From: Anarhynchus alexandrinus
Lineage: Eukaryota; Chordata; Aves; Charadriiformes; Charadriidae
Direction: 5' to 3'
Assembly (NCBI GenBank): GCA_008711295.1
Contig: VUYV01000020.1
Span: forward strand, 1,127,113 to 1,191,112
Length of the DNA: 64,000 bases
The position numbers and the translations under genes are program-made. Within the stretch, counting starts at the first letter, position 1; each line of letters begins with the position of its first letter. The notes below the pieces were generated by a model that was given only the letters and a program-made list of their open reading frames with translations, did no database searches and was not told the DNA's origin. Shown here one piece after another: positions 12,756 through 22,150 of the stretch.

Positions 12756-13170
12756 GTGAGAATGGAGCAGCATTGGTTCCTTGTGCAATAAACTTATTCT
12801 GAGCCTTTCCTTTTTTCTGCTGTTGGGTTGGGACTGTTGTCCAGAGGCTTCTGTAGTCTCCTCAGTTGGTTTGCAGTGGGATGGCTGAGCCTGGGAAAAG
12901 AAGTCCTGTGCTGGCGAGGCTCCTCCATCTCTAGATATCACAGGTGGACAATGCTAGCCTGCAACCTGGGGTCTTTTGGTGCTGGCTGCCAGCGAGATAT
13001 GCAACAGGAGAGCAAATACTTTGAGAAGGACCACTTACCTATGCCATGGGCATCCTGCAATGCCAGCTGTACAGGTCCTTCCCTGGACTTGGTGGGAACT
13101 GGGGATAATACTGGAAGCGTATGTGGTAAGCGTCTTTCTAATGAGGCCTTTGTTCTCTCTTTCCCCACAG
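12756..13170 (+). other. VEGFA: VEGFA intron 4 (415 bp)
   Basis: The short intron runs from gtgaga to ccacag. It has a pyrimidine-rich 3' end (ctctctttcccc). Nothing else of note is seen in it. Confidence 0.93.
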
Positions 13171-13203
13171 ACCAAAGAAAGATGTCAAAAACAAACAAGA
13201 AAA
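13171..13203 (+). CDS. VEGFA: VEGFA exon 5: basic linker
   Basis: The exon encodes PKKDVKNKQE plus two bases of the following codon. It is 33 nt, one codon longer than the 30-nt human exon (PKKDRARQE), as expected for birds. It supplies the flexible basic linker between the receptor-binding core and the heparin-binding tail, the region where plasmin cuts human VEGF-A. Its last two bases, AA, give Lys when joined to exon 6 or exon 8 and Asn when joined to exon 7, which fits the known avian isoforms. The donor gtaagt is strong. Confidence 0.96.
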
Positions 13204-15934
13204 GTAAGTGACGAGCCTTTCCTCCTTTCTCTTTTGGTGGTTGGTTGGTGTTTCCTCTCCCCACTACCCCTTGCCCTTTTCTTTGGTTGGAGATACTCAC
13301 TTGAGAAGGTGTTTTTGGAAATGGCATATGATAGTGCATGGGGCGACACTCTGAATCCGTTCCAGGTGGGCACAGAAACCCAGATCTGACGGTCCTTCCT
13401 TCATACCCCAGACCTGGAGCTTGCATGACCCACGGCCATGGCAGTCATTCCTAATGCTTTATCCCGAGTCAGGGAAGTCCCGTCGTGTGTGTCCTACCAG
13501 AATGGATTCAAGGTGCAGCCCCCATTCTCCCTTCCCTCTTCCTGGGGTGTTTCTGGTTACTGCAAATCGCTGCCTTTCTTTATTATTAATTTTTTTCTTG
13601 CTGCTTGAGTGAGTACTTGCTGGCTTCTTTCACAGCAGCCTGGGTAGGAACTCTGCTGGCTACAGGGAGAGGTGGCAATAGGGGCCTGGTGGAGGCAGGA
13701 CTGATGCCATGCAGGATGTGACGCTGGTTTTGGTTGGGTGGGGGCCTGGGAGGGTGTAAAGGGAGGTGGATGTCCTACCCGGGTCTTGGTGGAGGCTTTC
13801 ATGAGTGTTTTTTTCAATTTGATGGATTTGTTCTGGTGACCTGAAGGAGGTTAAGGCACAACCTTCCCTTTCCTTCCTCCCCAAAGTTAAAAGGTTGTGG
13901 AAAGTAGAGAAATAAGCTGTCATCCTGCAGTAGTTGCAGGGACGATCACAAAACGTGGAACAACATTGAAAAAAAAGAGTGACCTCTCTGGGCGAGAGGG
14001 TCAGCTGGACTGCGCATGGCTGGGATAGCGACTCTGCTATTTAGAGGTGCGGAGTTGGAGAGGAAGGGGGTGAATATTGGGAGATGAGGCTGAAACAGAG
14101 AGAGAGAGAGCAAGCGGGAGAGTGAGAGAACTTCTTTCACCTGTCTCCTGGTGGTTGTATATTTCTAGCTGCCTTCCAGCCTCTCCTCCTTCCCCTGGAA
14201 ATCTGCTCCTGGCTGCATCGGGCTGCGTGCAGCCAACACTCCTCTCTGTGCAGGGCCGTGTCGGGGATGGTTGGTCTGCGTGGCTCTGTGGTTTGAAGGT
14301 GTGCGAGAGTTGGGTCTGTGTGAACTCTGGTGAGGATGGGGTGTGGGTGAAGCAGCCAGCCCGGACTGCGTTGCATTCCCTTTTCTCTTCTAACAGCACC
14401 TTGCCTGCTCTTTGCTGGTTCTGCACTCCCCGGGGAAGGAAGGGAAGGGATGGGAGAGATTGGCGTGCTTTGATTTGTGCTGGATTGAAAGTCCTGTTAT
14501 ATTGGTGCCCCTCTCCTCCCTTCAGGTCGATTTTCCTCCCCTCACCGCCTCCCTGTGACTCCTGACATGTAGGGCAGAGGCTGGGAGCGAGCTGATGCTC
14601 TGACACTAGTTCCAGTGAGACGACTTGAACAGGGCCTAAGAAACACCTGTGGTGCTTTCCCTTCTGTCCCCCCATGTCCCCTCGACAGCTCCCTCCCGAG
14701 GTGGGCTGCGCCAGGGAAGGAGGGAGCCTTTGCTGAACTTTGCCTCAGTGCTGGGGCTCACTTGCCTGACAAGCCCTGGTGCTTTGCCTAGGGCCTTCTG
14801 CTTGCATGTCTCTCCCTTGGTCCTGTGCTAACGTGGCTCAAGTAGCAGTGCAGGCTCCAGCCTCCCTCCCTCCCTGTGCCTGTTAAGGATCCACAGATAG
14901 TGTCCAGGTCTGCACATCCTAGCCCCTGCCTGTCCCAGCTCCTGCCCAAGAGTCAGGAGCAACTGGTGAACTTTTCAGAAAAGAGTCAGCGCCTCAGCTC
15001 CGTCCACTCGTCTGTCTGGCAGATCCATGTGGAAAGCGAGGGGAGGGAGGGAAAGGAGGGAAGATCCGAAAGCTGTTTGCTGGTTATCTCCTGGGTGTCA
15101 TAACTAGGTCAGGCCTCCCTCTTTCCCCTTCGGTACTCAGGAAGGAGGCTGCCAGACGGGGTGTTAGCAGACATCCATTGAGGTCTCCTGGAGTCCTACG
15201 AACCACAGGCAGGAGGTGGGGTGGGTGAGCAGAGCCTTTGGGCTAGATAGCCATCTCCCACACAGCACTGCTGTGTAGACCAGGTCTCTCCCCTTGTCCA
15301 TGGGGTGCTGAGGCCAGGCCCCCTTTGCTCCCATCCCAAGGCAGGATTATCAGTGGCCCTGCAGCAGAGCTGTTGGAGCTCGGCTGCCCCCTCCTAGGCC
15401 TGGTGCTGGGCAGTGCTTCAGGTCACAGTGGTTTCCTTTTCCCTGGGGAGAGCCCCTCTGCTCAGGTTGCCTCTTGTCAGTCAGCGTGCGCCTGCACTTG
15501 TCGCCTGGAACGGTTGTCTGCACTCACTGCAGTTGTGTGATGCTTTCACGAAGCTTTCTGTTCCTTCCCCCTCACCCCCTGTCCCTTTCCCACTGCCCCT
15601 CTGAGGCTCCAGCAGATCCACCTCTGCTGGCAGCAGCCTTGCTGGAGGTGGTCTCTGCCGAATCCCCTGGCGTTGGCTTGGCTGTGGGCAGGCTGGTTGC
15701 GGTGCTGGCAGGAGCGCAGGAGGGCTGGAGAAGGTGTGTGCAAGGTGGAGATCTGTGCTTCGGCCCTGGGACTTGCCCTCCAGTCCTGCCTCATGTGCTT
15801 CCCCCCTCCCAGCAAGGCACATGGCTGTATTTTTTTTTTCTCTTCTTCCTTGCGTTTTCTTCCGTTTTCTCTCTATCTCTCCCTTTCTTTCCTTCTCTCT
15901 CTCTCTCTCTCTGTTTTTTTTGTTTTTCTTCCAG
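13204..15934 (+). other. VEGFA: VEGFA intron 5 with unusually long CT-rich 3' end
   Basis: The intron runs from gtaagt to ttccag. It holds a GA repeat at 14097-14110 and GC-richer unique sequence. It ends in almost 100 nt of pyrimidines (15830-15930): T10, TTCC and TCTT words, a CT repeat at about 15893-15912, then T8. No other exon is seen. Confidence 0.92.
15830..15934 (+). promoter_or_regulatory. VEGFA: Long polypyrimidine tract at the exon 6 acceptor
   Basis: The stretch is nearly all C and T, with a pure CT repeat and several UCUU-type words, and ends in ttccag. Such tracts bind U2AF, and UCUU/CUCUCU clusters are typical PTB sites. Exon 6 is the exon skipped in the VEGF166 form, so this tract is a good candidate for isoform control. 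Function is inferred. Confidence 0.6.
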
Positions 15935-16006
15935 AAAATCAAAGCGAGGAAAGGGGAAGGGTCAAAAGAGAAAGCGCAAGAAAGGCCGGTACAAACCACC
16001 CAGCTT
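15935..16006 (+). CDS. VEGFA: VEGFA exon 6 (6a): heparan-sulfate-binding basic segment
   Basis: The 72-nt exon, the same size as human exon 6a, encodes KSKRGKGKGQKRKRKKGR then YKPPS and the first two bases of a Phe codon completed by exon 7. The dense Lys/Arg content anchors the long isoform to cell-surface and matrix heparan sulfate. Exon 6 is skipped in VEGF166 and VEGF122. The donor is gtacgt, the same non-consensus donor as human exon 6a as I recall it. If the donor is ignored the frame continues YVCVLCL and stops at TAG 16029-16031. Confidence 0.96.
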
Positions 16007-17153
16007 GTACGTTTGTGTCCTCTGCTTGTAGACTCTCTTCCCTCCCTCTCCCCAAATCAATCCGCCTGCTTGCTGCTCACTCAAATCTCACCCTCCCCTC
16101 CCAGTCACTGGTGGGCTGCAGATCCTGCAGGGGCAGCGCTGGTGGTGGCACCGCTCTGGCACTAAGGGTATCTCAGGGAAGGTGGCTTTAGCTTGCTTGG
16201 CTCTCTAATCACCAGTGGTGACCATTTTCCGAAGGCATAAGGGCGCGGGTGGGTGGGTGAGCGCCCTGCACCTTTTTTCCACGCCTTCTGGTTGCAACTC
16301 TGTCATCTGCTTTCCCCCACTTGTCTTGTGCCCTCACTGCTACGATGACTGGCGACAGGCAGGCTGGCATCTGCCGTGCATGTGTGTGTGTGTGCGTGCG
16401 CGCGTGTGTGTGCGTGTCTGGTGGAGTCACAGGCGGAGAGGAGAGGTGGGACGGTGGGAAGCTGGAGACGGGGGTGCTGGGGAACTGGGGGGAGGGAGGG
16501 CTCTCTCTTTTTTCTTCTCTTTCTCTGCTGGATTTGGTGGCTTCTCTCTCCCTGTCTCTCTCTGTGTCTCTTTCGCTCTGCCTCTCTCACGGTGGTTCAC
16601 AGAATTCTGCATTGTAAATTCACGGCCCCTCCGTAGGATGCTCCTAGGTGGCAAGGTTGGGATGGGGCTTACAGAAAGGAGGGCAGTGCCGGCTGCAGGG
16701 GTAAGCACGTGTTGCTGGAGCCCAGCTGCTTTCCAGGGGAGGTGAGACCCTGTGTATTTAACTCGTTTAGCCGCTGGCCTCTTTCTACTCGAATAGCCCA
16801 CTTCAGAGAACTCCTTTCATTGATACATCAATAGCTGGTTGGGACGTCTCACCTTCCCATCCTTGCTTTCCCCTTCTTCCTCCCTCTGGCCTGTGCCAAT
16901 GGATCCAATGCAGCATTCGTGAATACTGTGCAGAGAGCCTGTTTTCTTTCTCTTTACGCTAATGCAAGGGGGTGCTGTCCTGGGGCTGCGGGGGTGCTGC
17001 TGGAAAATCCATCAGCCCGCGACGCTCCAGTGGGCAGCATGGGGGCTGCGGGAGGGGGCAAGGGGATTGCTTTGATGTTTAGGGTGTTGCATGTGTATTT
17101 TCTTTCTGCTGAAGCGCTGTAGCTTAGACATCTTTCCTTTTGCCTTTTTGCAG
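16007..17153 (+). other. VEGFA: VEGFA intron 6
   Basis: Donor gtacgt and acceptor ttgcag. It contains a TG/CG dinucleotide repeat at 16379-16417, a short CT-rich patch at about 16501-16590, and otherwise unique sequence. No further exon is recognised, and a human-like exon 6b is not kept beyond seven codons. Confidence 0.92.
16379..16417. repeat. TG/CG microsatellite in intron 6
   Basis: An alternating purine-pyrimidine run of TG with interspersed CG steps. It is simple sequence, and length variation between individuals is likely. Confidence 0.85.
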
Positions 17154-17285
17154 TCACTGTGAGCCTTGCTCAGAGAGGAGAAAGCACTTGTTTGTACAAG
17201 ATCCCCAGACCTGTAAATGTTCCTGCAAATTCACAGACTCACGTTGCAAGTCGAGGCAGCTTGAGTTAAACGAGCGCACTTGCAG
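17154..17285 (+). CDS. VEGFA: VEGFA exon 7: heparin- and neuropilin-binding domain
   Basis: The 132-nt exon, the same size as in human, starts with [18 protein letters not shown] and ends ELNERTC plus two bases of an Arg codon. It carries seven of the eight cysteines of the compact heparin-binding domain (C-x2-C, C-x-C-x-C, C, C); exon 8 gives the eighth. The basic residues and the loop around ERRKH bind heparin. It is present in VEGF166 and VEGF190 and absent from VEGF122. The donor gtttgt is weak by the usual GTRAGT rule, which fits regulated use. Confidence 0.97.
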
Positions 17286-19560
17286 GTTTGTGTCCTGAAG
17301 GATGAAAGAGAAACACACAAAGAGAAAGAGAGAGAAAGAGAAAGAGGGGGGAGCTTGCTTCCTGCTGACTTCTGGCACCAGTGCTATATGATTACTTCTT
17401 GTCTCTGTCCTACGTGGGCCAGAGGGCAGAGGGCTAACTGAGAGGAGACAGTTTCCCTGTGTCAAAGGGTGGCTGTGCGTTTCAGATGTGCTGTCAGGAC
17501 TTGGACGGGCATGGCTTCCAGAGACAGGGCATTTGTATCTATGCTATCCTTTCCCGTAAAACAAGATAACGGAGTTCATGTTGCTGAGGTAGCCAGGGGG
17601 AGGGTCTGTAACCCTCTGTACATTATCTGTATGCAACTCTCAGCGTACTGTTGGACAAAGACAAATCCTTAGCTGACTAGGATTTGACCACCCCTGTCTT
17701 CCAAGTCCTTTTTATGCGGCTTGTGGACACTCTGCTGTGTGCAGAGTGAGGAAAGCCAGGCCAGGACCCTCCCTCAAGGCTGTCCCCTCATTCTCCTTTG
17801 CCTCTTTGTTCTTAAAAGCCAGGGAAAGCACCCTGTCCTCTTGCAGTGTGCTCACAGTTTCCTGTCCATGTCTCAGCCAGCTGTGGTTTGAGGGGCTGCA
17901 CTCAGGGCTCTGACGTGGGATACAGCAGAATTAGGCAGGCAGAGGTCTGTATTTCAGGTGTGAGGTGGGAGGCGCAAAGACACTCTGTGGTTAGTGTTTG
18001 TTCAGAGATCCATGCTGTTTATGTATCGTCTGAGTGCTCTCTGTCACGCACCATCTGTGGCATAGACGGGCAGAAGCTGATTCCTGGTTCTCACCTGAGC
18101 GCTTTGGTAAACTCAGTGGGGTCTCTTGACTTGCACCAGCTGTGTGTGCATCTGTGGTGTGGGATCCATCCTGCCTGTCCAGAGAGACATAGAAATGGGG
18201 TTGCTAAAGAGCCCTTGATTGTGACTCTGAACTCAGGCCCTTTTCACAGAGATGTAGCAGATTCCACCTGTCAAAAGAGTATTGCGGTGGCAGTGACTGG
18301 ATGGGAGAGAATAAGGGGGAGAGATCCAGGGTCCTCTGTGGCTGCATCCTGAAAGAGGAGACATCCATTTGCCTCCATTTGCCTGCCCGGAATTGGCTAG
18401 GTGACTAAGGCTGCTACAAGTAGCAAGTGCTTCCTTTAGGTGTGAAAATGCTTTGTGCCCAAACCAGAGAGGTGTTGGCACTGCCAGTGTGGTGGAAACT
18501 GCTCTGTATACAGAGGGATTTTCTGGGGGGCTGTAATTTCAGTGGGAAAGTAATTGATGGAGGAGCCAGAATAAGAGCGGCTTCTGGAGTTAAACTTCTC
18601 CCAGCGAGCATAACCCCTGGAGTGTGAGACCAGACCTAACTTTGACCTTTGCCCTCTGCTCCTGTTCCCAAACCCCAGAGTAACTGGAAATCACCCTACA
18701 GAGTTTGAAGGGTGAGAAATAGTCACAAATACAAAGAAAAAACAAACAATACCCTAAAGAAGTCATGACGGCAGAAGGGGTTCACTAGTTTCTCTTGCTA
18801 GTCCCTCTCTATGGTGGGATAATTGGCACTAAGGGAGGTTTCCAGAGCTGTGTGTTAGCCAGAAGGATAGGAAGGAGTCATAGGAGTGGGTAGTTTATCT
18901 GTTTCCAGATAAAAAGCCGGTTAAGTTGAAGTTCCTCACGCTCTTTCTTGTAGAATTAGAATTGGGTCCTAGAGGGGAGGGTAAATTCTCATTTCTCCTG
19001 CTGCTTCTTCCGTCTGCTGCGGCTGTTCTCTGGTGCTAACCCCTGCTCACGGCAGCTAGTGGAACGAGAGGCACTTTCTTTCCACCTTCTTGCCTGCATG
19101 AGGCCTTGTTGCCTGCACTGCTTCCAACCCAAACAACAGGCTAGGTGGAGAGCTGAGGGAGTGTGTCTTTCTGCATGCGTTGCTTAGCCTTGTTTTTCTG
19201 TGTGTTTGTGTGTATCTGTGCGCGCACGGTGTGAGAGGGTGCAAACAAGACACTCGGCTCATCTGTGAGGAAGCCTCTGATTCTGCTCCTACATTTACCC
19301 CTGTACCAGTATCCCCCCCCGCCCTGTCTAGGTGAGCCTGGGGGAATAGTATTCATCAACCCGTTCACGGGTCGAGGTTCTCAGCTGTTTTGCCCCATCT
19401 GCACAGCACTTCACCCCACCAGTGACGTCATGCCATGTCTTAACACCATGTGCTCTTAAACACATTCACCACCTCCCTTCCTTCCCTTCCCTGTCCTACT
19501 TGCACCCCCATCACAAACATTAACCCCTCTCTTTTTTTCCTTCCCTCTCCTCTCTGACAG
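17286..19560 (+). other. VEGFA: VEGFA intron 7 with GA-rich start
   Basis: Donor gtttgt and acceptor tgacag with a C/T-rich tract in front (cttccctctcctctc). A purine-rich block of GA and GAAA units at about 17296-17352 begins 10 nt inside the intron. The remainder is unique sequence with no coding signal. Confidence 0.92.
17296..17352 (+). promoter_or_regulatory. VEGFA: GA-rich intronic element downstream of exon 7
   Basis: An almost pure purine run, broken only by CACACAA and single T, made of AGAGAAAG units and ending in six Gs. GA-rich RNA binds SR proteins and can act as an intronic splicing enhancer. The tract is also complementary in composition to the CT tract in front of exon 6. Function is inferred. 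Confidence 0.45.
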
Positions 19561-19582
19561 ATGTGAAAAACCGAGACGGTGA
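19561..19582 (+). CDS. VEGFA: VEGFA exon 8 coding part: C-terminus CEKPRR and stop
   Basis: After tgacag, the exon completes an Arg codon and then encodes CEKPRR with TGA at 19580-19582. This is the proximal (exon 8a, pro-angiogenic) end; human has CDKPRR. The Cys is the eighth of the heparin-binding domain, and the terminal Arg is the C-end-rule residue that enters the neuropilin-1 pocket. The TGA is followed by GCA, as in human, and by an open frame of 32 further codons. The human-type distal 8b acceptor is not preserved. Confidence 0.97.
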
Positions 19583-19963
19583 GCAGCGGAAAAGAAGGGG
19601 GAACAGCCCTGTTTCTGGAGCCTGATTTCTCGCCTGGACAGAAAAAAAACAAAACAAAACACTAATCCAAATGAACCCTAAAAATGAAGGATCGGTAGAG
19701 CACAGCACTTTCAGTACGGACGATGGACTCCGGAAGGAACATTCCCCAAGGCACCCGCCGCACAGAATTCACCTTTGGGTTTTGAACTGTTTTATTTTAT
19801 TTTTCTTTCATGCTGCTAAATAACAGAGCCAGGAAGACTATAGGGGTGTATTGGATGGGTTTTCTCATGCATACATATATATGTGTGTATACATGCATAT
19901 ACATATATATATATGTATATATATTTTAACCACATCTATATATACATATATGTATATCTTAAC

Positions 19964-19979
19964 CACACACACACACACA
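19964..19979 (+). repeat. VEGFA: CA repeat in VEGFA 3' UTR
   Basis: Eight CA units flanked on both sides by TA repeats. CA-rich 3' UTR elements of mammalian VEGFA bind hnRNP L; this is a plausible avian counterpart, by analogy only. Confidence 0.7.
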
Positions 19980-20739
19980 TATATATATTATATATATATA
20001 CTGATTATTTTTTTTAACATTGCTAATGTTATTGGTGTCTTCACTGGATAATACTCGACTGCTGTGGACACAAGCGGGCTACTTGGGGCATAAGAAACAA
20101 GCTAAGACTGGACTTGAGTAGAAGCGCTGGGTGTAAACTTCTTAACTCTAACTGACTTGTGCGGCCTCCGCTGTTTCTCTGTAGAGTGTGCTGTACCACA
20201 AACCACCTTCTCCTTGCCTGGGACAGGGAGTAGAGGTGATGGAGAAGGATGGGCAGGGAGTTCCAAAGAGCGGCATCCTAGGGTGCGATGGGTCAAAGGC
20301 CAAGGAAATGGCCATCTGCGTGATCAAGGATTCCTCTTCCCCTCTCTTCCCCCAACCTTCGCCCTTACTCGGCTCATAACCTGCCTGCCTTGCTGGGACA
20401 TGGGATGTCAGTGTACATTTTGCGTTGACTTTATTCGCTATAGAAACTTTGCCAGAGAGACATGCTGGCTTCTCTTAAGGATGGTGGGCAGCTGATGCGC
20501 ACTAACTTTCCGTTCAAGGAAGTATCACAGGAGTCTAGATTTCCCGCCCTTGGTGGCTGCAAAAGGACACAAGGCCTACAGTGTGCTGAAGCAAGAATGG
20601 GGACCGGTGCATAGCCACACAGTTGTTCAGCACTGTCTGCTTTCTTCATGCACAGAGCTGCCACTCAAGAGCATCCAAGATGCTTACGGAACATTTCTGG
20701 AAAGGGATATTAATCAAAAGTATATACACAGTAGTGGGG

Positions 20740-20793
20740 GGTGTGTGTGTCTGTGAGTGTGTGCATTTGTGTCTGTGTGTGTGTATGTTTGTG
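20740..20793 (+). repeat. VEGFA: TG-rich microsatellite in VEGFA 3' UTR
   Basis: An interrupted TG repeat followed by CT and then TA repeats. UG repeats are typical binding sites for CELF and TDP-43 proteins. It is complementary to the CA repeat about 770 nt upstream. Confidence 0.75.
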
Positions 20794-21197
20794 TTTTTCT
20801 CTCTTTTTTATATATATATATTTATTTTTATACATATATATATATAAAAAAATAATATATATGTATGCCAAGATCGAAGGGGGGAAAAAGAAAGCAACTT
20901 TTGCTGCCTTCAGTTTGTGTGCCCAGTGTGAATGACCCTTAAGAATGTCAAGATTTTTTTTTTAATGACGTACTGTAAATATCAGGCCCCTTTTCCACGT
21001 CTTGGGCTGGGGAGTCAAATGTGAAGGCAGCCGCATCCCTAAGCCGTGTTTTGAGAATCTTGGCTATGTGTGTATCTGCAAAATACGCTGTGGTGTATGT
21101 GAAACCCACCTTACACACGCGCGCACACACACATCCCCCTGAAAGCGTGTTTGTACATCTATGTGGATATATATAATCTAGTTCTGTGATTAAAATT

Positions 21198-21218
21198 ATT
21201 AATAATAATAATAATAAT
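21198..21218 (+). repeat. VEGFA: AAT trinucleotide repeat in 3' UTR
   Basis: Seven AAT/ATA units immediately after an ATTAAA-like hexamer at about 21189. That hexamer could be a minor upstream poly(A) signal, but the distal one at 22131 is better supported. Confidence 0.75.
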
Positions 21219-22130
21219 CAAAAAGGTACTCGGTCTGTGTCAGAATGCTGCCAAACATCATCTGCAATTGAATTTTCAACGCCTGATAATGTACAACACG
21301 GAAAGCTTCCAAAAAGACAAGACAGTCTAAAAACAGACTCACAACAAGCGACTACTAACCACTAGGAACTCCCCATCCGGCTGATGGCTTTCAGAAGGAG
21401 AAAAAACACACGGGTGGGTGCTTGCATCTGCAATGTATAATACTCATGCTGCATCGTGCGCAAGACAGAGGCTTCCGATGGGGGGGGGAGGGAAGAGAAA
21501 GTGTTTTATATACTTATTTAATATCCCTTTTTAAATTAGAAATTAAACAGATAATTTAATTAAAGTAGGGATTTTTCAGTATTCTTTGTTAATATTTAAT
21601 TTCAACTATTTATAAGCCGTACCTCCTTTTTTTTTTTTTTTTTTTTTTTNACCTTCTCTCCCCAATTGTTGGCAGAGTCAGTAGCATGTTATGGGCAGTT
21701 ATTTAATTAATTTCTCTAACACCTACCCCTACACATTCCTATTGAGACAAGGGTTAGATATACATCTACATACTATATATATATTTGGCTATGTGTTTGT
21801 ATATATATATATATGTTTATGTATATGTGTGATTCGGATTAAATAGACGCTACGATTTTTTTATATATGTAAAAAGAAGAAACAGGAAAAATAGAAAATT
21901 CTACATCTTGAATCTCTCTCCTTTTTAATTTTAATATTTGTTATCATTTTATTTATTGGTGCTACTGTTTATCTGTAATAATTGCGGGGAAAAAAGATAT
22001 TAACACTACATATTGTGTCTAGTGAATTTTTTCAAGATATTCCTTAGTACATATTTATTTTTAAACAAAGAAATTACAGATATATCTTAAAAAAACGACG
22101 ACGAGGAGGAGAAACAAACTTTTTTTTTGT

Positions 22131-22136
22131 ATTAAA
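22131..22136 (+). terminator. VEGFA: Distal poly(A) signal ATTAAA of VEGFA
   Basis: ATTAAA lies in 'tgtattaaagaatttaattc', the same setting as the human VEGFA poly(A) signal as I recall it. Cleavage is expected about 15 nt downstream, near 22150, and T-rich and GT-containing sequence (to about 22200) follows as a downstream element. The exact cleavage site cannot be read from DNA alone. Confidence 0.8.
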
Positions 22137-22150
22137 GAATTTAATTCTGA

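Larger units (their letters stand above)
1..22150 (+). other. VEGFA: VEGFA locus (5'-partial): intron 1 to polyadenylation site
   Basis: The gene encodes vascular endothelial growth factor A, a secreted disulfide-linked homodimer of the PDGF/VEGF cystine-knot family that signals through VEGFR1 and VEGFR2, with neuropilin as co-receptor, in blood-vessel growth. Seven coding exons (2 to 8) can be placed by reading frame, AG/GT junctions and family sequence. Exon 1, with the start codon and most of the signal peptide, lies upstream of the window. The exons sum to 585 nt including stop, i.e. 194 residues; adding the 22 exon-1 residues known in this family gives a 216-residue precursor (VEGF190 form). 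Phases allow exon 5 to join exon 7 (giving an Asn codon, VEGF166) or exon 8 (giving a Lys codon, VEGF122). No frameshift or internal stop was seen, so the gene looks functional. Identity is certain; which isoforms are made is inferred from the family. Confidence 0.97.
19583..22150 (+). other. VEGFA: VEGFA 3' UTR
   Basis: About 2.6 kb, strongly AU-rich. It holds TA repeats (about 19866-19925 and 19980-20000), CA (19964-19979), TG (20740-20793), more TA (20810-20870), AAT (21198-21218), T23 next to an N at 21650, and several AUUUA cores (e.g. near 21604, 21700, 21950, 22053). The last ~650 bases recall the human VEGFA 3' UTR closely, including 'catctacatactatatata' and 'ttattggtgctactgttta'. 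In mammals this region controls mRNA decay and hypoxic stabilisation (HuR, hnRNP L, decay factors). Homology is from memory; role in this species is inferred. Confidence 0.9.

Noticed and set aside
14037..14675. 212-codon minus-strand open frame in VEGFA intron 5
   Set aside because: Low-complexity Ser/Pro-rich composition with overlapping plus-strand frame and no similarity recognised.
15474..16191. Overlapping 172-185-codon frames around VEGFA exon 6
   Set aside because: They are the translated CT-rich tract (Ser/Leu/Phe runs) fused to the real 72-nt exon or its shifted frames.
16209..16430. Thr/His repeat peptide frame in intron 6
   Set aside because: It is the reverse translation of the TG/CG microsatellite.
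509..17416. CACGTG at 509-514 and TACGTG at 1294, 12321 and 17411 as hypoxia-response elements
   Set aside because: RCGTG cores occur by chance at this rate, and no adjacent HIF ancillary (CACAG-type) pattern or clustering was seen. The known VEGFA element lies upstream of exon 1, outside the window.
19851..20051. 66-codon frame rich in Tyr/Ile/His in the 3' UTR
   Set aside because: It is a translation of TA/CA dinucleotide repeats.
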